A DNA stretch of 64,000 bases from Bacillota bacterium (GTDB taxonomy: Bacteria; Bacillota; Clostridia; Tissierellales; Peptoniphilaceae): positions 12,828 to 76,827 of the forward strand of contig JAEZXH010000010.1 in NCBI GenBank assembly GCA_023442775.1, read 5' to 3'. This document shows positions 58,040 through 64,000 of this stretch, in pieces. The notes under the pieces were generated by a model. It ran no database searches and was not told the DNA's origin. It was given only the letters and a program-made list of their open reading frames with translations. Every line of letters begins with the position of its first letter. Positions within the stretch are counted from its first letter, which is position 1. A program made the position numbers and the translations under genes.

Positions 58040-59053
58040 TTAGAAAAGTGTCTTCGCCGTCTCCAAGAAGTCTTCCACGTCGGCGTAGGTGGTGCGGTAG
58101 CTGGTGACGAGACGAAGGACAATCTTATCCCCTAACCGTCCACTGTCTTCGACGATGTGGGCCTCTTTGATTGTTTGCGCCTCCTCTTCCCCGACGGCGA
58201 TGAAAATCTGATTCGTCTCCCAGGGGGAGGCTAGTTCTCCGCCGAGGGCGCACCAGCCGTTGACCAGGTGCTGGGCCATGGTGAGGGCGTGTTTTGCATT
58301 CTCCCGATAGAGGGCGAAGTCGTCGGCGAAGAGGGTCTCGAATTGGAGACCGAGGAGAAATCCCTTGGCCATGAGGACCCCGCGCTGCTTCATGTAGGAG
58401 GTCATCCCTCGGCTGATGTCCTCGGAGAAGACGAGGAGCACCTCCCCGAAGAGGGCGCCGTCCTTCGTCCCCCCAAGGCTCACCGCGTCGCAGAGACTGG
58501 AAAGGTCCTCGATCTTCACGTCGCCAGCGACGAGGGCCTGAGCCATCCGCGCCCCGTCGATGTAGAGGAGAAGGCCCTTTTCCCTCGTGTAGCGATAGAG
58601 AAGGGCGAGTTCCTCCTTGGTGTAGAGGGATCCGGTCTCCGTGGCGTTGGAGACGTAGACGATGCGGGGGACCACCTCGAAGAAGGAGTTGTAGTGTTTC
58701 AAGGCCTCCTCGATGGCAAAGGGGGAGATCTTCCCATCCACCGAGGGGACGGAGATGATTTCGTGGCCCAAGCCTTCGATGGCTCCCGCTTCGTGGCCCA
58801 CGATGTGTCCCGTATCCGCGGCGACGATGGCCTCATAGGGCCGAAGAGAGATGGTCAGAGGCAGGGCGTTTGTAATCGTCCCGCCGGGGAGGAAGAAGAC
58901 CTCGCCTCCCGTCCTTTTCCCAAGGTCTTGGCGCAGCTTCTCCGAGACTTCGTCAAAGCCATAGCCCTGGTAGAGCCCGTCATTTGCCCGAGAGAGGGCC
59001 TCGAGAATCTTCGGGTGTGCCACGTCGGAATAGTCGTTTCTAAAGTTTGCCAT
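58040..59053 (-). CDS. Threonine aldolase family PLP enzyme (beta-eliminating lyase fold)
   Basis: This 337-residue PLP enzyme has FRNDYSDVAHPKI at the start and LPGGTITNAL as phosphate-binding region. Also visible are the Asp-containing LYIDGARMAQAL and the PLP Lys in SLGGTKDGALFGE. It probably cleaves threonine or allo-threonine into glycine and acetaldehyde. The family also includes other beta-eliminating lyases, so substrate is not certain. The start follows TTGGAGGGGAC, just past the terminator of the 83-residue gene. Confidence 0.9.
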   Translation of the reverse strand: MANFRNDYSDVAHPKILEALSRANDGLYQGYGFDEVSEKLRQDLGKRTGGEVFFLPGGTITNALPLTISLRPYEAIVAADTGHIVGHEAGAIEGLGHEIISVPSVDGKISPFAIEEALKHYNSFFEVVPRIVYVSNATETGSLYTKEELALLYRYTREKGLLLYIDGARMAQALVAGDVKIEDLSSLCDAVSLGGTKDGALFGEVLLVFSEDISRGMTSYMKQRGVLMAKGFLLGLQFETLFADDFALYRENAKHALTMAQHLVNGWCALGGELASPWETNQIFIAVGEEEAQTIKEAHIVEDSGRLGDKIVLRLVTSYRTTYADVEDFLETAKTLF

Positions 59054-59062
59054 GTCCCCTCC

Positions 59063-59089
59063 AAAAAAAGAGCCGGTTGCCCGGCCACT
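59063..59089 (-). terminator. Terminator of the 83-residue gene
   Basis: Minus-strand GCCGG/CCGGC core with a run of T, directly after the stop codon. Confidence 0.83.
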
Positions 59090-59090
59090 T

Positions 59091-59342
59091 TTATTTTTCC
59101 AATGCCTTCATGTACTTCTCAAATTCCTTCAAGGCTTCGTCCTTGGACTCCACTCCTTGAAGGATGGAGAACACTTCGTCTAAGAGAATCTTGTCGTTCT
59201 CCGGCAGGTGATCCCCATTCATCTCTTCTAGGCGACGGATGGACGTGTCCAGATCCCCCGTCTCCACCAGTTCCTTCGCAGCCTTTAAGGCGCGTTCCCC
59301 CTCGGGGCTCATTGCCGCAAAACGTTCACGTAAGCTACTCAT
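59091..59342 (-). CDS. Hypothetical small helical protein, 83 aa
   Basis: This 83-residue protein is charged and almost wholly helical by composition, with no signal peptide. I do not recognise it. The segment SPEGERALKAAKELVE and the C-terminal KDEALKEFEKYMKALEK suggest a helical hairpin or TPR-like small protein. The start follows AAAGGAGGCATCCT, so it is probably expressed. It is divergent from the CobD-like gene and precedes the threonine aldolase gene. Confidence 0.65.
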   Translation of the reverse strand: MSSLRERFAAMSPEGERALKAAKELVETGDLDTSIRRLEEMNGDHLPENDKILLDEVFSILQGVESKDEALKEFEKYMKALEK

Positions 59343-59408
59343 AGGATGCCTCCTTTTCTTTGGTTGTTGTCCTTTTCATACCCAAAGAGAAGCCTTCTCA
59401 CACGGCTG

Positions 59409-59417
59409 TGGTATACT
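59409..59417 (+). promoter_or_regulatory. Extended -10 promoter of the aminotransferase gene
   Basis: TGG-TATACT, 33 bases before the start codon; no strong -35. Confidence 0.6.
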
Positions 59418-59449
59418 CAAACTAGGAAACCTTGAGAAGGGAGGACCCC

Positions 59450-60535
59450 ATGAAAAAAATCGATGCCCACGGCGCAGACCTCTACGCCCTCACCCACACC
59501 TACCACCTCCGCCCCGAGGACATCTCCGACTTCTCCTCAAACATCAACCCCCTTGGCCCAAGCCCCAAGGCCTTGGAGACATTGAAACATCACCTCGACG
59601 CCGCAAGAGTCTACCCCGACCCCCACTACCGGGACCTGAAAGAGGCCATCTCTTCCTACCTCGGGGTGAAGGATGCGCCCCTTCTCCTCGGAAACGGGAC
59701 GAGTCAGCTCATCGCCGACGCCATTGAGACCATCGCGCCGAAAAAGGCCATGGTGAACGTCCCCTGTTACAGCGAATACGAAAACGAGCTGCGCCGCATC
59801 GGTGCCGACATTGTCCATCTCCCCCTCCTTCCCGAGGAGGACTTCGCCTTTGACGTGGACCGCGCCATCGATCTCATCGAGAAGGAGTCCATCGACCTCT
59901 ACGTCATCACCAACCCCAACAATCCCACGGGCACCCTCATCTCCCTCGAGGATCTCTTGCGCCTCTTAGAGGAGACCGAGGTGGTGCTCCTCGTCGACGA
60001 GACCTATGTGGAATTCGTGGGCCAAGAGGCCTCTGCCATCCCCCTCGCCCTCTCCCATCCGCGAATCCTCGTCCTGCGCTCGACGAGTAAGTTCTTTGCC
60101 AGTCCCGGCCTTCGCCTCGGCTACGGCGTCACCTCTGACGAGGCCCTCTTCTCCTCCATAGAAAACGCCTCGCGCCTCTGGGGCCTCTCCATCTACGCCG
60201 ACCTTATGGGACAGGCCATGTTTCGGGATGTCTCCTACCAAGAGGAGGTCCTCACCCTGGTGAAAACCGAGAGAGAAAAGGCACTGAAGCGATTGGGGAC
60301 TTCCCCCCATCTTCGCCCCCTCCCCTCCTTTGGAAACTTCATCTTGACGGAAATCTTAGGCCCCGTCTCGGCGAAAGAATTGCGGGAGGCCCTTCTTCCC
60401 AAGGGGCTCGTCATCCGGGACTGCGCCTCCTTCGGCCTCGGGAGTCAATTCTTCCGCTTCTGCATCCTAAGCCCTGAAGAGAATGCTCGCCTCCTTGCGG
60501 ACATCTTCGCCTTCATGGAAAAAGAGTGCCCCTAG
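59450..60535 (+). CDS. Class I/II aminotransferase, threonine-phosphate decarboxylase (CobD)-like
   Basis: This 361-residue PLP enzyme begins MKKIDAHGADLY, like the HGG(D/N) start of CobD, followed by DFSSNINPLGPSP. The PLP residues are in NPNNPTG, DETYVEF and STSKFFASPGLRLGYG (Lys). CobD makes aminopropanol phosphate for cobalamin from threonine phosphate; histidinol-phosphate aminotransferases are close relatives. No other cobalamin or histidine genes are nearby, so the reaction is not certain. The ATG at 59450 has AAGGGAGGACCCC upstream. Confidence 0.82.
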   Translation: MKKIDAHGADLYALTHTYHLRPEDISDFSSNINPLGPSPKALETLKHHLDAARVYPDPHYRDLKEAISSYLGVKDAPLLLGNGTSQLIADAIETIAPKKAMVNVPCYSEYENELRRIGADIVHLPLLPEEDFAFDVDRAIDLIEKESIDLYVITNPNNPTGTLISLEDLLRLLEETEVVLLVDETYVEFVGQEASAIPLALSHPRILVLRSTSKFFASPGLRLGYGVTSDEALFSSIENASRLWGLSIYADLMGQAMFRDVSYQEEVLTLVKTEREKALKRLGTSPHLRPLPSFGNFILTEILGPVSAKELREALLPKGLVIRDCASFGLGSQFFRFCILSPEENARLLADIFAFMEKECP

Positions 60536-60545
60536 GGAGCACTCT
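60523..60545. terminator. Convergent hairpin
   Basis: GAGTGC/GCACTC stem around a CCCTAGGGA loop, overlapping the ends of both convergent genes. It lacks a clear T-run, so termination is uncertain. Confidence 0.5.
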
Positions 60546-61498
60546 CAATAGCCTCGTTCCAGATTGATGGCATTGACGAATTCTGCGTCGGTGCCATCTT
60601 TTTTGTAGCGGATAAGATTTTCGAGAATCGGGGCGAACTCCCGCTCTTCCCGGTCCTCGGCGGCAAAGGAGTTGTGGGGCGTCACGTAGACATTCTCCAT
60701 CTCCCAAAGGGGACTCTCCTTCGGGAGTGGCTCCTTCTCGAAGACGTCGAGGCAGGCCCCTCCAAGGTGGTGCTCTTCAAGGCTCTTCACGAGGGCCTCT
60801 TCATCGACGATGGTGCCGCGGGCGATGTTGATGAGGTGCGCCCCCTCTTTCATCGTCTTCAAGAAGTCTTCGTCGACGAAATGGCGGGTCTTCTCCGTCA
60901 TGGGAAGGCCCACCACCACATCATCGACCGTAGGAAGAACCTCCTTAAGGTGCTTCTCTTCAATGATCTCATCGAATCCCTCGACGGATTTTCCCGAAGT
61001 ATTCATCCCAATGCGCTGACATCCAAAGGCCTGAAGCATCTTCGCCGCCTCTTGGCAGATGGAGCCGGTGCCCAAGAAGAGGATGCGCTTCTTCTCAAGG
61101 CTTCCAAGGGAAAGGTCCTGCTCCCAGATCTTCCCATCTTGTTGGCGCAAAAACTTCCGGTCATTCTTCCGAAGACGCAAAAGACTAAAGACAATCCACT
61201 CCCCAATGGCCCGGGAGTAGGCGCCCTTGATGTTCGTGAGGACGATGCCTCGCTCCTTCAAGAGGTCTAGGGGAAGGTAGTCGATGCCCACGCTCTTTAA
61301 GAAGACGGCGCGAAGATCCGTCATCTTCTCCCAGGGCATGTGCTTCAGGGCCTGAGACCCCACCGCCACCTCGGCGTCGGGAACCTCGCCCTTCTCCTGC
61401 ATCTCCTTGGTGAAGACGGTGAGTTCGTAGCCCAGGGCCTCCATCTTCTCTTTCATCTCTTCGGAGATATTTCGTGCAACAACTGCTTTCATGGCCAT
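60545..61498 (-). CDS. D-isomer-specific 2-hydroxyacid dehydrogenase
   Basis: This 317-residue NAD(P)-dependent enzyme has the dinucleotide motif LFLGTGSICQEAA (residues ~139-151). The catalytic Arg is in INIARGTIVDE, with a downstream Glu in DVFEKEPLP and His in VTPHNSF. It reduces a 2-oxo acid, or oxidises a D-2-hydroxy acid, of unknown identity. The ATG at 61498 follows AAAGGAGATGCT. It lies 11 bases after the alpha/beta hydrolase gene, so the two are co-transcribed. Confidence 0.9.
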   Translation of the reverse strand: MAMKAVVARNISEEMKEKMEALGYELTVFTKEMQEKGEVPDAEVAVGSQALKHMPWEKMTDLRAVFLKSVGIDYLPLDLLKERGIVLTNIKGAYSRAIGEWIVFSLLRLRKNDRKFLRQQDGKIWEQDLSLGSLEKKRILFLGTGSICQEAAKMLQAFGCQRIGMNTSGKSVEGFDEIIEEKHLKEVLPTVDDVVVGLPMTEKTRHFVDEDFLKTMKEGAHLINIARGTIVDEEALVKSLEEHHLGGACLDVFEKEPLPKESPLWEMENVYVTPHNSFAAEDREEREFAPILENLIRYKKDGTDAEFVNAINLERGY

Positions 61499-61509
61499 AG
61501 CATCTCCTT

Positions 61510-62337
61510 TCATCGCCTCACGGCTTGGAAGACATCGTGGAGCACGGAGCAAAAGCCCTTCAGATCATCAGTCATGGGAGAGTGGCCCACGTGCATGGGA
61601 ATGAGCCGCGCATGGGAAAAGGCCCGCACTCCTCTTACCGCCTCGAGATAGGGGACCACCGGGTCCTCGAGGCCGTGAATCCAGGTGATGGGAAGATGAA
61701 GCCTTGGAGCCTGTTGACGAAAGGAAAAGTCCTTCAACGCCTTCACCATGTCCTGGTCGTTTTTCTGGGAGAGGGAGGTGACGATGTTTCGCTCCATGAT
61801 TCTTGGACTCGGCGGATTCGCGCCGTAGATAAAAAAGCGCCAGATGGCATCGATACGACTGCGCCTCACCGATTCTCCCAAAATCCCAAAGGGATCGAAG
61901 AAACTCGGCGACGTGTTGTGCTCGAGGTTGAGCCCCAAGTGCTCAATTCCAGGGGCCCCGTCGATGCCCACGCTTCCCACGAGGACGAGCTGGGAAAGCC
62001 GCCATCCCTCGGGCCCCGCCGCCACCTCCATGGCCACCCCGCCCCCGGCGGACCAGCCCACGAGGTGGACCTCTTTGAGGTCGAGGCGCTGGAGAAAACT
62101 CGCCACGTCCTCGGCGTAGCGGGTGAGGCTCTTGGCACAATTTCTGTAACTACTCTCCCCAAACCCTCGCATGTCCACTGCATAGCTGTGGGCGTCACAG
62201 AGGTTCTCCATGGTCTCGGTCCAGTGGACTGCACCACTCATATTCCCGTGAATAAAGACGACGGTGGGGCCTTGCCTCTCGCTCTCGAGATAGGAGAGGA
62301 CCTCCCCCGTCGCCACAGTGATTCTCTTTCTCTCCAT
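61510..62337 (-). CDS. Alpha/beta hydrolase
   Basis: This 275-residue alpha/beta hydrolase has the oxyanion motif FIHGNMSG, the nucleophile elbow GWSAGG (Ser), the acid in HGLEDPVVP (Asp) and the catalytic His in MHVGHSP. It belongs to the esterase/peroxidase-like branch. The substrate is unknown. It precedes the 2-hydroxyacid dehydrogenase in one transcript. The start follows AGGAAGAATC. Confidence 0.85.
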   Translation of the reverse strand: MERKRITVATGEVLSYLESERQGPTVVFIHGNMSGAVHWTETMENLCDAHSYAVDMRGFGESSYRNCAKSLTRYAEDVASFLQRLDLKEVHLVGWSAGGGVAMEVAAGPEGWRLSQLVLVGSVGIDGAPGIEHLGLNLEHNTSPSFFDPFGILGESVRRSRIDAIWRFFIYGANPPSPRIMERNIVTSLSQKNDQDMVKALKDFSFRQQAPRLHLPITWIHGLEDPVVPYLEAVRGVRAFSHARLIPMHVGHSPMTDDLKGFCSVLHDVFQAVRR

Positions 62338-62392
62338 GATTCTTCCTTTCCATTCCTTCTACTCATACCCCAAGCCCCCTTCCCTGACACAG

Positions 62393-62421
62393 TAGACCAG
62401 AAAGTGCAAAGACGGTATAAT
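62393..62421 (+). promoter_or_regulatory. Promoter of the zinc-ribbon/SH3b membrane protein gene
   Basis: TAGACC (62393-62398), 17-base spacer, TATAAT (62416-62421). Confidence 0.7.
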
Positions 62422-62455
62422 GAAGATGAACACCTCATCATGGAAGGAGGGCGCT

Positions 62456-63991
62456 ATGTACGTGCTCACCGTGCCGACGACGGTCTATCTCCACCCCAAG
62501 GAGGACCTGCAAGTCGTCGGGGCCACCCTCTCAAACCCTGAGCAGGATTTTTCACTTGCCATCGACGTCTTAAACCTCTCGGAGGACACGGTCGAAACCG
62601 TGGAATTCGACGTGGTGTTTTTTGATGCTTTTAAAAAGGCCCTCTACAACGCCGAAGAATTCTCCTTCCAAGGCGTCGGCCCCATCGCCGGGAAAAGTCT
62701 TCACTACTTCTCCCCCTTCCCCCTAGACGAGAGATTTCGCGCCGCGAGAAGCGTCTCCGTCCGGGTCAAGGGTCTCACCTATGCCGACGGCCGCGAGGTC
62801 CACTACGAACCCTTAGAAGAGGTGGGCTATCCCCTGCCCCTTCTCACCTTGGAGCGGGAGGAGCTCCTCCGAAAGACCTTTGGGGAGGACGTCATCACCT
62901 ACGGGGAGAACATGATCTCCGCCTGGCGCTGCGTCTGCGGAGCCACCAATGATCGCCTCTCCACCACCTGTCGCCACTGCGGGCGAAACAAGAGCTTCGT
63001 CCTCTCCCACCTCACCGAGCCCTTTATGAGTGCCCGGCTCCTCCAAGACGAGCACCCCACCATTTCCTCGGACTTTACAAGGACCCAGATGACCAAGGTT
63101 CCCGAGACCACGGAGATTCTCGAGAAACGAAGCCGTCGCGGCCAGGAAGAAAAAGTGATGATCTCCTGGAAACGACTCGCCCTCTTCTCCATCATTGGTC
63201 TTCTCCTCCTCTCGACCATCGGCCTTGGTGTCTTCTTCATCTCCGGTCTCCAGTCGAACCACCTCTCCTTGGAACAGGTGCGCCAACTCCTAAAGACCGG
63301 CCACTACGAAGAGGCGAAACAGACCCTCGACCAGATTCACGGCGCCGCAGAAGACGAGGAATACCAGAGCCTCCTAAAGTCCACGGAAGCCCTCCTCGCC
63401 TCGGGAGAAAACTACGACTTCGGCGTCTCCCACAGGGAGAAGGGTGAGCTCCTTCTCGCCCTGCGCCACTTCCAAAAGGTCCTCCCCGAGGACGGCCGCC
63501 ACTACCCCGACGCCCAGGACGCCATCGCCCACTTGGAACAGGACATCTTAGGGGAAGCAAGGGAGAAGATTCGCGCCGGGGACCGCACTGGTGCGGAAGA
63601 ACTCCTGCGCCAATACATGGACATCGTCCCCGAGAGTGCAGAGGCCACCACCCTCCTCGAGTCCCTCCACTCCACGACGATTCCCAAGGTGAGCACACCC
63701 CCAGGGGAAAACTCCGGACGCACCCGCTCCGACATGAACACCCTCGCCAGTCGCCTCCTCCACACCTACCGCCTCGTCACCGAGGAAGACGCCAACCTTC
63801 GTCGCGAGCCCTCGATGGAGGGAAAGATTCTCCTCACCCTCGATGAAGGAGATGAACTCTACGTCTACGAGACGAAAATCGAAGGCACCGCCCGGGTCTG
63901 GTGCCACGTCGACGTCACCACCGACAACGGAAAAATCTCCGGGTGGATCTCCTCCAACGTCCTCGACGAACCCCCGGTCTCCGACAGTTAA
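62456..63991 (+). CDS. Membrane protein: N-terminal domain, zinc ribbon, TM, TPR-like repeats, SH3b
   Basis: This 511-residue protein has five parts. Residues ~1-150 are a strand-rich cytoplasmic domain I do not recognise. A zinc ribbon has Cys159-x-Cys161 and Cys172-x2-Cys175. A single membrane segment spans ~241-263. TPR-like helices follow (~270-405, with LLKTGHYEEAKQTLDQI and AREKIRAGDRTGAEELL). A C-terminal SH3b domain (~445-503, with ANLRREPSMEGKILLTL and SGWISSNVL) may bind cell wall. The Cys-in/SH3-out layout suggests an envelope sensor or assembly factor. The start follows AAGGAGGGCGCT. Confidence 0.8.
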   Translation: MYVLTVPTTVYLHPKEDLQVVGATLSNPEQDFSLAIDVLNLSEDTVETVEFDVVFFDAFKKALYNAEEFSFQGVGPIAGKSLHYFSPFPLDERFRAARSVSVRVKGLTYADGREVHYEPLEEVGYPLPLLTLEREELLRKTFGEDVITYGENMISAWRCVCGATNDRLSTTCRHCGRNKSFVLSHLTEPFMSARLLQDEHPTISSDFTRTQMTKVPETTEILEKRSRRGQEEKVMISWKRLALFSIIGLLLLSTIGLGVFFISGLQSNHLSLEQVRQLLKTGHYEEAKQTLDQIHGAAEDEEYQSLLKSTEALLASGENYDFGVSHREKGELLLALRHFQKVLPEDGRHYPDAQDAIAHLEQDILGEAREKIRAGDRTGAEELLRQYMDIVPESAEATTLLESLHSTTIPKVSTPPGENSGRTRSDMNTLASRLLHTYRLVTEEDANLRREPSMEGKILLTLDEGDELYVYETKIEGTARVWCHVDVTTDNGKISGWISSNVLDEPPVSDS

Positions 63992-64000
63992 AAAGCGCCC

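Overview
The window reads as a chromosomal segment of a GC-rich member of the Bacillota (Firmicutes), most likely an anaerobe of the Tissierellia/Clostridia type. This rests on strong AAAGGAGG-type ribosome binding sites, frequent GTG and TTG starts, a T-box leader, an L10 leader, RNase M5, NhaC and AGCS sodium-coupled transporters, a selenium cluster and the AhpC/flavoprotein peroxide pair. Species assignment is not possible from the sequence alone. I see no tRNA or rRNA gene, CRISPR array, transposase or prophage.

Layout. 1-5.2 kb: the 3' part of nhaC; then, on the minus strand, a glycosyltransferase / polysaccharide deacetylase / YbhN-type membrane protein operon and a puuD-like/lysE pair. 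5.2-6.4 kb: rplJ-rplL behind a complete promoter and L10 leader. 6.4-9.3 kb: a lipoprotein, an 18-bp tandem repeat and an ahpC plus AhpF-like reductase pair with unusual domain order. 9.4-12.1 kb: CBS-regulated pyrophosphatase and a peptidoglycan-deacetylase-like protein. 12.3-20.6 kb: one long galactose operon (mglBAC, galM, galT, galK, galE, nitroreductase). 20.6-26.1 kb: a two-gene restriction-modification system with an AT-richer patch in the specificity part of the methylase. 26.1-34.4 kb: CPBP protease, a T-box-controlled PH-domain gene with serS, apt, glutaredoxin, a metal-sensing ArsR repressor, and the metG-tatD-rnmV-rsmA cluster. 34.6-37.7 kb: two tandem AGCS symporters and a single-domain rhodanese. 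37.8-45.0 kb: amidohydrolase, tex, prfB and secA. 45.0-49.8 kb: selenium genes, with a homocysteine methyltransferase and mnmH facing selD-yedF-DUF3343-csd. 49.8-54.0 kb: ECF S component, an unknown protein, ogt and a fused osmoprotectant ABC transporter. 54.0-57.9 kb: five related small lipoproteins downstream of a DacA-type carboxypeptidase. 57.9-64 kb: threonine aldolase, a CobD-like aminotransferase, a 2-hydroxyacid dehydrogenase, an alpha/beta hydrolase and a membrane protein with zinc ribbon, TPR-like and SH3b parts.

How it fits together. The galactose operon holds import plus the Leloir pathway on one transcript. The selenium block makes selenophosphate (SelD) and uses it for tRNA 2-selenouridine (MnmH), with helper proteins that probably mobilise selenium. 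The peroxide pair would detoxify peroxides with NAD(P)H. The most unusual items are the lipoprotein array, the restriction system with an apparent specificity-domain replacement and a degenerate methylase-like tail on its helicase subunit, the permuted AhpF-like reductase, and several RNA-level controls (T-box, L10 leader, a hairpin enclosing a ribosome binding site).
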